Assembly (NCBI GenBank): GCA_964035575.1
Contig: OZ037883.1
Coordinates: 434,001-498,000, forward strand
Origin: Rhynchopus sp. YZ270_cl-10
Taxonomy: Eukaryota > Euglenozoa > Diplonemea > Diplonemida > Diplonemidae
Direction of reading: 5' to 3'
Length of the DNA stretch: 64,000 nucleotides
The stretch's first letter is position 1. Every line of letters starts with the position of its first letter. Below are positions 42,943-53,190 of this stretch, piece by piece. A model generated the notes under the pieces. That model had not been told where the DNA came from. It ran no database searches and saw only the letters and a list, made by a program, of their open reading frames with translations. The position numbers and the translations under genes are program-made.

Positions 42943-43147
42943 TTTTTTTTAAAAAAAATGTGTCAATAATTATTCGAAAAAAAAAAAGGGGATACTTTGC
43001 AGGGGTGTGAGGGGGAAATAGGCAAAAAAAATTATCTTTTCTGAGTTCACTTAGGCTGAAAAGTTATGAACGAGAAGATGGAGAATGAGAGAGAAGGGGG
43101 ATAATCCTGGAATGTTTCTTATTTTGTTTTTTTTTTTTTGTTTTTGA

Positions 43148-43192
43148 AAACTTGGTTGTATTAGTGTAGACACCGAGGATGAACTCCACTAT
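43148..43192 (+). repeat. HF-F relative (TTAGTGT subtype)
   Basis: CTTGGTTGTATTAGTGTAGAC, ACCGAGGATGAACTCCACTA: TAGTG/CACTA. Confidence 0.5.
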
Positions 43193-43428
43193 AATTTTTA
43201 TTATTATTTTGCCCGAATGGCAAACCCAAAAAGTTGTGACCTACCCAATTATTCAGTAGGGTGGGGGCAGGGGAGAGAGGTAAAATAAAACATTCAGAGA
43301 CAATGAAACAACTGGGGGGTAAAAGAATGAAAACGACAGCGAGCGAGGGGTTGGTATTATCCTCAAAAGATGAGAGGGGAGGACGAGAGAGGAATGAGGG
43401 GGGATGGGAAACAAAAAAAAAATTCCCA

Positions 43429-43464
43429 GATGAAACAAAGCCTTTTTCTGCGCTTAGTCTCCTT
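43429..43464 (+). repeat. HF-A cassette, target of the piggyBac insertion
   Basis: AGATGAAACAAAGCC, TTTTTCTGC, GCTTAGTCTCCTTT; the piggyBac TTAA site begins at its last base. Confidence 0.5.
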
Positions 43465-43915
43465 TAACCCTTTGGTTCCGAAGGACTTTTTTTCAAAAAA
43501 AATTTTTTGGCCCCCCCCGGCTCTTTCTGCAGTAAAAAAATTTCTGGTGCAAATTTTTGACCGATTCTGGTCGCATTTGAAAGATTTTGAACACCGCTTT
43601 CAAATTTTCAAAAAATCGAAAAAAATCGGGAAAAAATCAGTGGTCAAAAAAGTGGGGAGCTTGTCATGAACTTTTTCAAAAATCCCAAAAAATCGACTTA
43701 AAAAATTCGGAGTGTTTCAAATGTGGTCGAAACATGCTTTATTTGAAAGATTGGTGACAATCTACATATCCCGAAAAACTTAGTAAAAAAAGTTTACACA
43801 GAAATGAGCTCACAGCATGTTGCTGCTTGTTGCCGCCAGCAGATTACCCGTTTTCACACGTTTTGCGTTGAAAACCCAGTGGGAGGGGGTAAAAGGGGGT
43901 TGGGGGTAAGGTGAC

Positions 43916-44469
43916 CTAGGGCTCTACACCCGAGTCTCTTTTCCTCTTCATTGCGTTGCTGTTCTCGGTGTGGTACTTGCGATGACACTCGGCAGGGCAT
44001 AAATAGACGCCGCAGGTCATGCAGCGGTACGTCATCCGGACTCTCACAGGTGCCTTTAAACACACTTTGCAGTTCCTGGGAGTATCCATCTTTGCCAGGT
44101 CCATACCCACGTGGGGGTAGCTGGCCTTCATCCCAGACTCGTACGGACACTCCCGCTCAGAAAGCGTGCAGGGGCGGGCATAGCAGCACGGATGTCAAAT
44201 GTGGGTTCCTTGGACAAACCACACCAGCTGCAGTGGCCACGGTGCTTGTCGAACGACTCTTTCGACACGTCAAGGATTGCAGCACGTTTGGTCTCATTGG
44301 GCGGGTACAATGCCATGAACTCGTAGTGTCGATCTGACGTCATCTTCGGACCCGAGCATTGCACAGGATGGCAACCACCAAGCGCATTATTCGTTTTGCG
44401 GTTCAACCCGTCAATCGCCTGGTTCAGGTAGTTCACCGAGTACGACAGACCTGGCTTGTGTACCAGCAT
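43916..44469 (-). pseudogene. piggyBac transposase C-terminus with Cys/His zinc-ribbon
   Basis: The first frame (44469-44128) gives 113 residues including DRHYEFMALYPPNETKR, then HRGHCSWCG. The adjacent frame (to 43916) gives CPYESGMKASYPHVG, then CKVCLKAPVRVRMTYRCMTC, GVYLCPAECHRKYH. The C-x2-C, C-x2-C, C-x3-C, HxxxH spacing matches the zinc ribbon that ends PGBD-type transposases. A frameshift, or an unrecognised intron, lies between about 44130 and 44190. The DDD catalytic core is absent. Its position inside TTAA-flanked ends confirms the assignment. Confidence 0.7.
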
Positions 44470-44488
44470 GATGAAGCTTAATGGTTTC

Positions 44489-45060
44489 GCCCCCCGGGCT
44501 CCCCCCCTTCTAAAATATTAAGGGATGCACAAAAGTTTTCGATTTTTGCTTCTTTTGAAAGATTTGTGGAAAATATTTGAAAATATCAAAAATGTTTTCC
44601 CGAAGTTTAGTAGAAATTTATTTAAAGCATGTCGCCATTGGAGGATAGGGGACTAACACACTTTTTTAACCATGTTCCGATTTCACCCCCCGGGCTCTCC
44701 CACTTCTGAAAAAGCAACAGATGTGCAAAAAAAATTGATTTTTGCTTCTGTTGAAAGATCTGTGCAAAATCTTTCAAAATGTGTAAACCCGAAATGTTCC
44801 GAAATGTAGTAGAAATTTAGTCAAAATATGTCGCCATTGGAGGGCCGGGAAATATCACATTTTCCCCTTCATTTTCCCATTTTACCCCCCGGGCTCTCCC
44901 ACTTCTCAAAAATTAACAGGTGCACATTTTTTTTTGATTCTTGCTTCTTTTGAAAGATCTGCACAAAATCTTTCAAAATATAAAAAAATGTTTCCCCGAA
45001 ATATAGTAGAAATTTATTTAAAGCATGTCGCCATTCGTAAAGCCACGTATGTGGCTCGCA
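44489..45060. repeat. Three tandem 197-bp subterminal repeats
   Basis: Each unit opens with CCCCCCGGGCTC (44489, 44685, 44885) and ends with AGTAGAAATTTA...ATGTCGCCATT. Units are clearly diverged. Subterminal repeats often bind the transposase, but that is inference here. Confidence 0.8.
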
Positions 45061-45217
45061 GGAACTAAAGGGTTAAAAAAAAAAAAAATACAGCAGAACA
45101 GCAGTAATTCAATTGAAGGAAGAGAGGGCGTACTCCACTAATAAGGAATCCCCCCCTCCCACCAACCCCTCGGGGGAGCTTCCCCAGAAAATCGGTTGAA
45201 GAAAGAATATAACACGA

Positions 45218-45279
45218 TTTCATATACTTTGTATTCTACTGAATAGAAGGTATAATAGGGTGCACTAACTTTACCCAAA
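45218..45279 (+). repeat. HF-D double-hairpin cassette
   Basis: ATACTTTGTATTC, TACT, GAATAGAAGGTAT, then GGGTGCACTAACTTTACCC. Also close to piggyBac's right end. Confidence 0.65.
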
Positions 45280-45342
45280 TCAGAAATCCGTTGAATATAA
45301 CAGAAAGACTGACAAAAAATGACATGGGTTATCCATATCGTT

Positions 45343-45381
45343 GTGCTCCTCCTCCTCCTCCTCCTCTTCCTCCTCCTGCTC
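45343..45381 (+). repeat. CTC microsatellite
   Basis: About 12 CTC units, two with TTC. Confidence 0.85.
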
Positions 45382-45587
45382 ATGATAGGCCCCCTTTGGT
45401 CAAATCATGAACTATTATGTAAAGAGTATTCCGTTAGCATTTTGGTTTCAAAAGGGGGGAAAAAAAGAGCTTTAAAAAAGGGCAGGAACTTTGAAATAAA
45501 ATAAAACAATTTTTTCGAGCAGGGTACCCCCAGAGAGGGTTCCTTCATTTCTATTTTCTCACCCCGATATGCAAAAAAAAAATAGTT

Positions 45588-45690
45588 GATTTGAAATACA
45601 AAACCTGTTCGTGACAGTGTATGACCGGCTTGCACCGGGGGGGGGGGGGGGGGGGGGTGGACCCCCAACTGCAGTCCTACAATCCATTTC
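45588..45690 (+). repeat. HF-G repeat, long form
   Basis: GAAATACAAAACCTGTTCGTG, ACAGTGTATGACCGGC, a run of 20 G, GTGGACCCCCAAC, GCAGTCCTAC. The G run interrupts what is GGTGCACTGGGG at 21540. Confidence 0.55.
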
Positions 45691-45924
45691 GTGGTTTACA
45701 TCTGAAAAAAAAAAATCTAAAAAAAAAGAGAGAACAAAAATAAATAAAGGATAAAGTAAGGTCTGCGGGCGCCTCCAGCCGGTGGTGCCATGACGTGATT
45801 AAATGTTGCTGTAAAGAACATGACGTGGTTTATAAAAAAAAATTGCGTGGAGCTCACGAAAGGCGAGATGTCTACACATCAATTATTTCAAAAAAAATAA
45901 AATAAAAATATAGAGAACAGGTTG

Positions 45925-45971
45925 GTAAGATGACCCGAAGCTCCAAGAGGCAATCTCGTTGCTTTTGTCAT
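45925..45971 (+). repeat. HF-A cassette, long loop
   Basis: GGTAAGATGACCCGAAGC, then GTTGCTTTTGTCAT: ATGAC/GTCAT and GAAGC/GCTTTT pairs, with an 18-base loop containing a second small stem. Confidence 0.55.
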
Positions 45972-46500
45972 AGTAATGAAGGAAACACTCCCTTCCCCCT
46001 TCAACGATTCTTGAAAGAAACAAAAAACCTTCCAAAAGATATAAAATTTGCCCGCCTTTGTATTTTTTTGTGTGTTAGCGAGGTAGATTAAAAGATAGTC
46101 TTTCAAATCTAATAATCAATATTCCTCTCTATCTGCTTTTTTAAAGGAAAAAAAAAAACACAAAACGGCGTTGATGTGAGAGAAGGATTTAATTTTTTTT
46201 TTCTTTCTCCAAACTTTTTTTCTGTTTTATTAGAAAGGGATAAGGATTGATTGGGCTCTAGTTGCAGCGTAGTCCTTTTGACGTTCTGGTGAATTTCACT
46301 CTTTTTTTTTAATACCGTATCCCATCTGATCAGTTTACCGTTCATTGGGTTTCGGAATGATTTTTTTTTTTCAACCAAAATAGGACAAGCCCCGCCCCCT
46401 ATTGACACGAAAATATCTTAAAATAAATCGGTTGGTTTAAGTGTATCTGTCGTTCGGACAGTTTTTTTTTTCTTCACTATTTTATTATTTCTGTTTTTTT

Positions 46501-46556
46501 TGGATCGAATCAAAAAACACAGCGGAAGTAGGTTCTGTACCTATACATGACACCCG
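46501..46556 (+). repeat. HF-E cassette
   Basis: GGATCGAATC, AGTAGGTTCTGTACCTATAC, ATGACACC. Confidence 0.5.
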
Positions 46557-46710
46557 AAGGGGTGACGCGGAATATATACCTAACTTCCGTAAGAATGTTT
46601 TATTATTTTTTATCGTTCGCTTTATTGAACGTTTTATTTCGACATACGGAAACGTTTTTTTTTTTTTTTTTTTTTTTTTTTTTGTTGTTTTGCTTTGTTT
46701 TGTTGTATCT

Positions 46711-46816
46711 CACCTGATTTTTACCCCGCGGAGAGGCGCGTATATAGGGTCGTAGAGGACCGAATAGGACCGTATACGCACCTGTACGTACCTATACGCG
46801 GGGTAAAAATCAGGTG
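46711..46816. mobile_element. 106-bp MITE nested in an HF-E cassette
   Basis: The 20-bp inverted ends CACCTGATTTTTACCCCGCG are perfect, with TATCT on both sides (46706-46710, 46817-46821) as a 5-bp target duplication. The host sequence around it reads TTGTATCT | ATACTATAGACAATCACTG, an HF-E head. Confidence 0.8.
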
Positions 46817-47278
46817 TATCTATACTATAGACAATCACTGTACACCTTCTGGTACAAAGATCTGTACTGAAAGATCTGTAGTGTACGTCGGCCGACGCCT
46901 TTAAAAAAAAAAATACACAATAATTTTGCTCAAATATAACAATGAAAAAAAAAATCCCCGCAATGAGAAAGGAACTCTCGTGCACATTTTTTTTTTCCAC
47001 ATTAAATTTGGAACGATTCACGAACACTCTTTTTTTTTGTCCAACCAGGATTTTGCGCTTGGTTGCGAACGTTTAAAAAGCATTTCAACATATGCATTCA
47101 ATAATTTGATAGCATAGGAAGAAGGATCAGCAAAAATGTTAAGAACAAAAAAAAATAGTTTTTTTTTTTTTTTTTTTTTGTGCCGCGAAAACTCTTGTAT
47201 CTGATGAAAAAAGCAAAAAGATGCTACTATACAAGCGGCTTTTTATGTTGGGTTCAGAGAAAGGGGAGCGGGGTTTTC

Positions 47279-47338
47279 GTTGTGTCGACAATCGCCTAAG
47301 TACCCATCTTTGATAGGGTAATTAGGCGTATGTACCCA
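47279..47338 (+). repeat. HF-E relative, double stem
   Basis: CGCCTAA (47293-47299)/TTAGGCG (47322-47328) outside TACCC (47301-47305)/GGGTA (47316-47320). Confidence 0.65.
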
Positions 47339-47609
47339 GTGTTGTTTTTTTTCTTAAAGTAACGCTTTGTTTAGGATCACCATTCGTAACTAAAAAAATG
47401 AGATCCAATTTTGTTCTCCCCATCTTGTGTTCTTGGGTATCTGTCAACTGAGGAAAGACACGGGAAATTCCTCAAATAAATGATTAAGATAATATTTTCA
47501 ATCGAAAGATGGAAAAATAATGAAAGAATATACGGGAAAAGACCAGTAGCCAGCATCACACCGCATGGGTTACAGTGGAAAAAAATATAGGGTGGCGGGG
47601 TCACTTAGG

Positions 47610-47642
47610 GTTGGTAAGAGGTTGTCGAGCATGTTGGCGACT
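47610..47642 (+). repeat. HF-A relative
   Basis: GGTTGGTAAGAGGTTGTCG, AGCATGTTGG, CGAC: only leader and a GTCG/CGAC stem. Confidence 0.35.
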
Positions 47643-49129
47643 TTTTGAAATATAACTAACGAAAGTAAAGAGCAGAGAAGATCCCTTTCTCTCCCTTGCT
47701 GATTGCTGCCCGGTGAAATTTTTTTTTATTTTTTTTTTTGCATCGTCGATTCGACAATAAAAAATCATCGTTTTTTGTAAACAAAAAGGAAAAAATATTC
47801 CTTTCTGTCGTGCATCCTCCTCAAAAGATGATTTATCATTTTTGCACCTGTTTTTTTTTTTTTTCTCGCGGACACATCAAATAGGGGGATAGGAGGGAAA
47901 ACTCTTTTTTTTCCCTCGCATTTTTTTATGTCATTTTGTTTCGTATAAAAAGAAGACATGAAATAATAATAAAAAGAGAGAGAGAGAAAGAGAGAGCTTG
48001 CAACCTGTATTAGGGAGAGTCACCGCATTTTGCTTTCATATTCATTTTATTTGAAAATAAAAATAAATGGGGCGTTTTTTTGTTTTTTTTTGCTTTTTTT
48101 TTGCTTTTTTTTCTCCCTCACACAGACCATCATAATCACACCTTTTTATGGGGACAGCAGAGATAAGGGGGGGGGGGGTAAAAAATTGTGGGTAAAGCGC
48201 TTTAAAAAAATTTCTCACTTTAAGCTAGAAGCAACTTTTGCTGCGTCTGGGGAGGGTCTAGAAGAATGAATGAAATGGTCAATGGAAATGATAATAAGAC
48301 TAGGGCTTGAACCTCTCTTTGCGGCGTGTCATTGAATTCACTTTGATCCACTTTGGATCTCTCTTTCCCGTACATAAACAAAGAAACGGAACTTCACCCC
48401 CTTCCTTTTCAATATGGATTAGTTTTGAGCAAACTGGAAGGGTCGTCCTTTTGCACCACACCACAGATCATATTCCTTAGACGCCCCCTCACCACCTCTC
48501 TCAGTGCTCCTTCTTTCAGGTGCAAAACACGTAGACTTTTGCCGAATGTGGATCCACCTGTTCAGAGCTTTGATAGTATGGATGAACTGTCTCTCATTCG
48601 TTGATAAAACGCAACATAAAAACTTAAAGACGAGAAAAATATTAATGTGCCTCACTGGAAATGGAGGGGGGGGAGAAGAAGAGATAACGTGGAGGTAAAA
48701 GACATTTCTGATCTTCTTTCCAGGTCGTTCTTCCCCTGAAATGGACTTTAAAATGCCACTGGGGGCTTGCTTTTGTTTTCTAAAGGATACTTTCGTTTTA
48801 TTCCCAGTTGAGAGGAAATTTTTTTTTTTCGTTTTTTTGAGTGATGTCCAGGGTCCTAGCTTGGTTTTGGAAAAAAATGCCAAATCTGGGTCAGAATTTT
48901 TTTTTTGGGTCAGCAGAGGTTTTGGGCCTTGGGGGGCTTGTCTTGGCTTTTTTGGGTTTTCCGAGCTCTACCCTCACTGTGGTGGGGTCATTTCAGAAAA
49001 ATGGACAAGTTCTTGACTGATACAAATTTTGGCCACTACGACTAGTGAGTTGCTCACAACGTGAAGTGGAACGCTACTTTTACCATAAAAATCACTCCCC
49101 GTTCATAGATCACCCAACACAAAATATAT

Positions 49130-49270
49130 AAAATGGCGCCGCAGGCGAAAAAAATTAGGGTACGGTGTAAAAATGTAGCTTTTTACACCACAGAGTCACT
49201 CTACGAACCCTTTTTTGCGGAGCAAAAAAGGAAAAAATGGCGCCGCAGGCAAAAAAAATTGGGTCCAGCC
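49130..49270 (-). repeat. Dispersed repeat shared with 3340-3440
   Basis: ATGGCGCCGCAGGC appears twice (49133 and 49238), enclosing AGAGTGACTCT, GCGGAGCAAAAAAGG. Upstream, GGTGGGGTCATTTCAG and AAATGGACAAGTTC (48973-49010) recall 5225-5255. Confidence 0.6.
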
Positions 49271-49370
49271 CTGGACGGTGCCGGATTTTTTTGTCAATAT
49301 TTTTTTTTTTACCCCAGAAAAGGTGGGCCCCCCCAAAGAGGGGAAAAAATCAGAATTTCCCAATTCCAAA

Positions 49371-49631
49371 TTACTGGGGGGGGGCCGAATAGTAGACCCC
49401 CCCTGAATAGTAGACCCCCCCTGTATAATTTTTTTTCCACATTTTACCACAACTACTCAAAACATGAAATCTGTTGCTTTATTGGACTCATCGGGCATTT
49501 TTGTGACCTGGACATGGGGGTCAGAATCCACTTTCGAGCACCTAAAATAGGGTAAAAAAAATTGGAGTCTAAAATTTAGGGGGGGGTCTACTATTCAAAG
49601 GGGGGGTCTACTATTCGACCCCCCCCAGTAA
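49371..49631. mobile_element. MITE with TTACTGGGGG ends, copy 2
   Basis: Inverted ends of about 50 bp: TTACTGGGGG, then GAATAGTAGACCCCCCC repeated twice in each arm. The 160-bp middle is A/T-rich and non-coding. Confidence 0.75.
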
Positions 49632-49810
49632 TTAATTCCTTTTTTTTTTTTTTTTCGTGGGTCGCGACCCAGGCACTTGGGTCAGCTTGACCCACTGACC
49701 CAGGCAAGCTAGGACTCTGGTGATGTCGTAAAAAAGGTGTGCAATAACAATGAACGGTGTCAGCACAGGCAGTCTTTTTTTTGAAAAAATGAAAGAAAAG
49801 AAAAGAAAAA

Positions 49811-49852
49811 CTTGAAAGATGCATGGGTCGTTGAGTTTGCACATACATCTTA
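49811..49852 (+). repeat. HF-B cassette, diverged
   Basis: CTTGAAAGATGCATG, then TTTGCACATACATCTTAG. Confidence 0.45.
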
Positions 49853-50008
49853 GTTCAAGCTTTTTTTTACAAACAAAAAGAACTGGGTTGGGAGAAAATA
49901 TGCCAATTTTTTTTTTTTTTTTTGCACCCCTAATCTACATAGGATCCGTGGAACGACACATTGTATTATTCCTTCCTGGTGTATTTTGGGGAAACAAAAA
50001 AAAAAAAA

Positions 50009-50048
50009 TGGCAATACAATCCTAAACCTCGTGTGTTTAGTTTCATGT
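50009..50048 (+). repeat. HF-A cassette with CTAAAC stem
   Basis: CTAAAC (50022-50027) pairs with GTTTAG (50035-50040) where others have CTAAGC/GCTTAG: one G-C pair became A-T. Loop CTCGTGT. Confidence 0.65.
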
Positions 50049-50160
50049 GAAAAAAAAAAAAAAAATGTTGCTAGAAAACCGCAGTTGTCACTCAAACACG
50101 AGACAACCTTTATTTTAATACCCCCCTTATGAAAGGGGGGTTTTGTTCAGGGAAAAAAAG

Positions 50161-50202
50161 GTGAAGTTGATAGTGCAAACGCCTCTGGGACGCAGGCACT
50201 GA
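50161..50202 (+). repeat. HF-C cassette, type copy
   Basis: GTGAAGTTGATAGTGCAAAC, GCCTCTGGGACGCAG, GCACTGA: AGTGC (50172-50176)/GCACT (50196-50200), inner CG.C/G.CG. Confidence 0.7.
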
Positions 50203-50371
50203 CACTCCGCGGGAAAAAAAGCAGATGGAAATGATTTAATGAGTTTTTCTGGAGAGGGATGAAATACAGCCCAGAGTAAAGAGGGTTTTTCTTGTTCTTC
50301 TTCCGTTCGTTCGGGAGAGATTTAAGCAAAAAAAAAAAAAAGAAGGGTGAAAAGATACTGAGGTGAAAAGT

Positions 50372-50434
50372 TATTTCATATACTTTCTTTTCTAAACGAA
50401 AAGAAAGCAAAGAGGGTGCGAAAAATATACCCTT
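50372..50434 (+). repeat. HF-D cassette with rewritten stem 1
   Basis: CTTTCTTTTC (50383-50392)/GAAAAGAAAG (50398-50407), ten perfect pairs unlike the CTATTC/GAATAG of other copies, followed by GGGT/ACCC. Confidence 0.7.
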
Positions 50435-50564
50435 GATTTTTTAAAAAATAATATCTGAGTCATGTTCGACACGTCGAGCAAAGATGGAAAACGTAAAAAA
50501 AAAAAAATGGAAAAATTTGGAAGAAAAAAAGAAATGAAACCTCGGCAAACAAAATATGATTGTT

Positions 50565-50612
50565 GAAATACAAAGCCCGTGATTTGTGTACCATTGGTAC
50601 AACTACACCAGG
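50565..50612 (+). repeat. HF-G repeat, short form
   Basis: GAAATACAAAGCCCGTGATTT, GTGTACCATTGGTACAAC: GTACCA/TGGTAC stem. Confidence 0.45.
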
Positions 50613-50909
50613 AGGGAAAAAAAAATATACACCCCATCCCCGAGGGAGAGGAGAGAGAATAGGAGATCCACAAAATGCTCGTGTCTCGGTACGCCCCCTC
50701 TCTCGTCACCTCTCTTTTTTTTTTTTCCTCTTTCTCAGGGTTGTTGCGCTTCTGTACAGTGAGAATCGGTCTGCTTGGGGGGTTATTTCCTTTGCACTAC
50801 ACTTCTCATGCGTAGCAAAAAATGGTGTATTTTATTGCACATATTTTGTCTGCTCGAACCACGTTTTTTTTTCATGCTCACAACATTAACTTTTCTTTTC
50901 TTTTTTTTC

Positions 50910-50971
50910 GATAAATTGGAGTAGTGTAGTAGTTGCCTCAGTCGTGTTGCCACAGTTGTGCAATCTCCACT
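50910..50971 (+). repeat. HF-F cassette
   Basis: As the 38737 copy, with a TAG duplication (AGTGTAGTAGTTGCC) and CAGTCGTG before TTGCCACAG. Confidence 0.6.
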
Positions 50972-51844
50972 TTTCCAAAAAAAAAAATCGTTGTTGCTGT
51001 CGACAGTGGTCTATAGCACCCACCTTGGGGGTAGGTAGACATCTCTGGTGTTGCTCATGATTTGATAAATAAAACGCAGTACTTTTTAGAGAAAAATTTT
51101 AAACCCGCAAAAAGAAAAAAAAAAAAATCGCCTTCAACCTTGCGCTTATCAGCACAAATGCTTTCTGCGAAGAACTCCCCGCATGAATACCGGGGGAGTG
51201 GATGTGGATGTGTGTGGGGGATGTGAAGTGGACAAATAATACGTGCAGATTATCTTGAGAGAGAGAATGCGGGACACGAGGGGGAAAGGGGGGGGGGGGG
51301 GGGGGTGGAAAGCATCAAGCTTCTGTTTAATGCCAAAAAAAAAGGGAAATACAAATGAGAAAAAAAAAAAAAAAATGAAAAAAAAACTGTTGCTACGTGG
51401 AGGAGCCTCGTTCGACGTAACGCTAATACATACCAACTCTTATGACAGGGAAAAACACATCCAAAAAAAGAAAAAACCTTTTTTTTGGTGCGTAAAGTGT
51501 GTAATAAATATTTCTGTGTTGATATTTTTTAATTACAATACACTCCCTCTGACTTAACTCCTCCCCCAAGAGGAAACCTCTTTGAGGCAAAAAACAAATA
51601 ACTAAAAATATGAATGTGCCTCCTGAAGGCTTGGTGTGTAGGATATAAAGGCGATTTGATAGCTTCTTGTTGTGGCATTATAACTGGTTGATAATAATCT
51701 GTTTTTTTCCCTCCTTCTTTTTTTTTCTTAATAAAAACCATGGTGCATTAGTGTAGACTGATAAAAGAAGGGGTTAGCTTATGCACAGACTTTCTTTGTT
51801 GAGTTGTCTTTTGTTTCATTTTTTTTTTTTTTTGTATTGCACTA

Positions 51845-51892
51845 TATCAATAATCATCCACTTTTCAAGGCGATGATTAGTCCATGACATGC
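51845..51892 (+). repeat. HF-E relative
   Basis: AATCATC (51852-51858)/GATGATT (51872-51878), then CCATGACATGCC. Confidence 0.45.
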
Positions 51893-51906
51893 CGAGACAC
51901 TCAATA

Positions 51907-51938
51907 CACATGAATAGGTCTCTCGTGCACACACATCA
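51907..51938 (+). repeat. HF-B cassette, diverged
   Basis: ACATGAATAGGTCTCTCGTGC, ACACACATC. Confidence 0.4.
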
Positions 51939-52532
51939 AAATAAATACTGTGTTAAAAACAGAGATCGAACCAGTACTTTCTTCCCCCTTCTTTCACATT
52001 GCAAAATAGGGGGGAAGAAAGTGTGTAATCTGCACGTATGTTTTTTTTTAAAAAATTTAACATTGTATCTCATAACCTACAACTCTTTTACGGCAGGGAA
52101 CCGGATGAGGTGCTACTTCCGGAGGAAGGGCAGTCTTTGACTTTCTTTTTTTCTTTTCCTGTTTTACCAAGGATGAGGTTGTAGGAAAGAACGATAGAAA
52201 AAAGGGAAAAAAAAAATACTTCCAAAAAAATAATAATGATGAGAAATATTAAACGGGACTGCTGAAACCGACAGGAAACAGCAAAAAAAATCAAATATAA
52301 GAGGGAAGGGGGAGAGGGAGATGCGGGGGAATGTCGTGGCATTGCTCTTTTATTTTTATTTTACTTTACTCCCCAAAAATTTTTTTTCGATCCGACCCTC
52401 TGTGGTCTTCATCAAAACGCCCTCCTATTTAGACCAAAACCGAATACTTCTCTTTACTCTGCCTGAATAGGTTGCTACTGTTCACCTTCGTCAATTCTGT
52501 GAAAAGGGCTGCAAAAAAAAAACAAACAAAAC

Positions 52533-52570
52533 CATTTCATACGTTCTCAAAGAGCAGAATGAATACCCTG
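52533..52570 (+). repeat. HF-D cassette, partial
   Basis: ATTTCATACGTTCTC...GAATGAATACCC. Confidence 0.35.
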
Positions 52571-53140
52571 AGATCATCCCGATGTGCAGGGTTTGTGGGT
52601 TTTATGTAATCATTTCCTCTTAATTACACTCGTATCATTTTCCAGCCAAAAAAAAAAACCCCCCCTTGGAAATAATTACAACTGTCTTAATCCCGCGCAT
52701 TCCTTCAGGAGGGGGTTTTGTTTGCAGGTTTTAATGATAAAAAAAAAACAATATAAGAAACATTAGCTCAGGATTATCAATTGGGAATAAAACAAAAAAA
52801 ATTAAAAAAAAAATCGAGGGAAGAAAGGAAGGGGAAGGGGAGGGAGGGGAGGGAGGGGATCCTGCAAAGATTTTTTTTTTGTTTATTGTTGTTTGTCTTC
52901 TTGTCTACTCTAGGCGATTCCCATCCCCTTGGGGTGGAAAAAGCAAACCTAGGGGGTTCTGTACGTAAAGAACGCAAACATTGGCCGAGAGCCATTTTAT
53001 TCGATATCTTGGCTTTGTGATGAGGATCGATCCGAGGATCTGCTCCACCCGTTAAGGCCCATTTTTTTTTTTTTTTTTTTTTTCTTTCTCTTTTGTTGAA
53101 CAGAAAGGTAATGAAAGGAGGGAAAAAAAACTTTTTTTTT

Positions 53141-53190
53141 GAAAACTTGGTTGTATTAGTGTAGCCACCCCCTAGAGCATGCACCACTAT
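53141..53190 (+). repeat. HF-F relative (TTAGTGT subtype)
   Basis: AAAACTTGGTTGTATTAGTG, TAGCCACCCCC, GCACCACTA: TAGTG/CACTA. Confidence 0.45.

Larger units (their letters stand above)
36500..43460. other. Cassette field, third block
   Basis: HF cassettes between homopolymer runs; no frame with recognisable coding character. GGTACCTTGGGTACC near 36531 is a short palindrome of unknown origin. Confidence 0.45.
43468..45072. mobile_element. piggyBac-type DNA transposon, internally deleted
   Basis: TTAA (43464-43467) then CCCTTTGGTTCC at the left; GGAACTAAAGGG then TTAA (45073-45076) at the right. The inverted ends match at 11 of 12 bases, and TTAA plus a CCC start is diagnostic of piggyBac. 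The 1.6-kb copy keeps only the C-terminal part of its transposase (43916-44469, minus) and three subterminal tandem repeats (44489-45060). Confidence 0.85.
45073..49120. other. Cassette field, fourth block
   Basis: Cassettes, microsatellites and one nested MITE (46711). At 48240-48610 the DNA is less homopolymeric; overlapping frames on both strands exist with an acceptor-like CTCCTTCTTTCAG at 48519, but neither reads as a known protein. Confidence 0.4.

Noticed and set aside
43513-45060. Subterminal CCCGGGCTC repeats as a satellite separate from piggyBac
   Set aside because: They lie wholly inside the TTAA-bounded element and end just before its right terminus.
48419-48883. 154-codon minus frame, and a plus frame with an acceptor-like CTTTCAG
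   Set aside because: Neither shows a domain; both strands are open by chance in this less repetitive patch, so I could not choose.
14854-50202. HF-C as a C/D-box snoRNA (TGAT near the start, CTGA at the end)
   Set aside because: The C-box match is poor, and the terminal stem is not placed outside the boxes.
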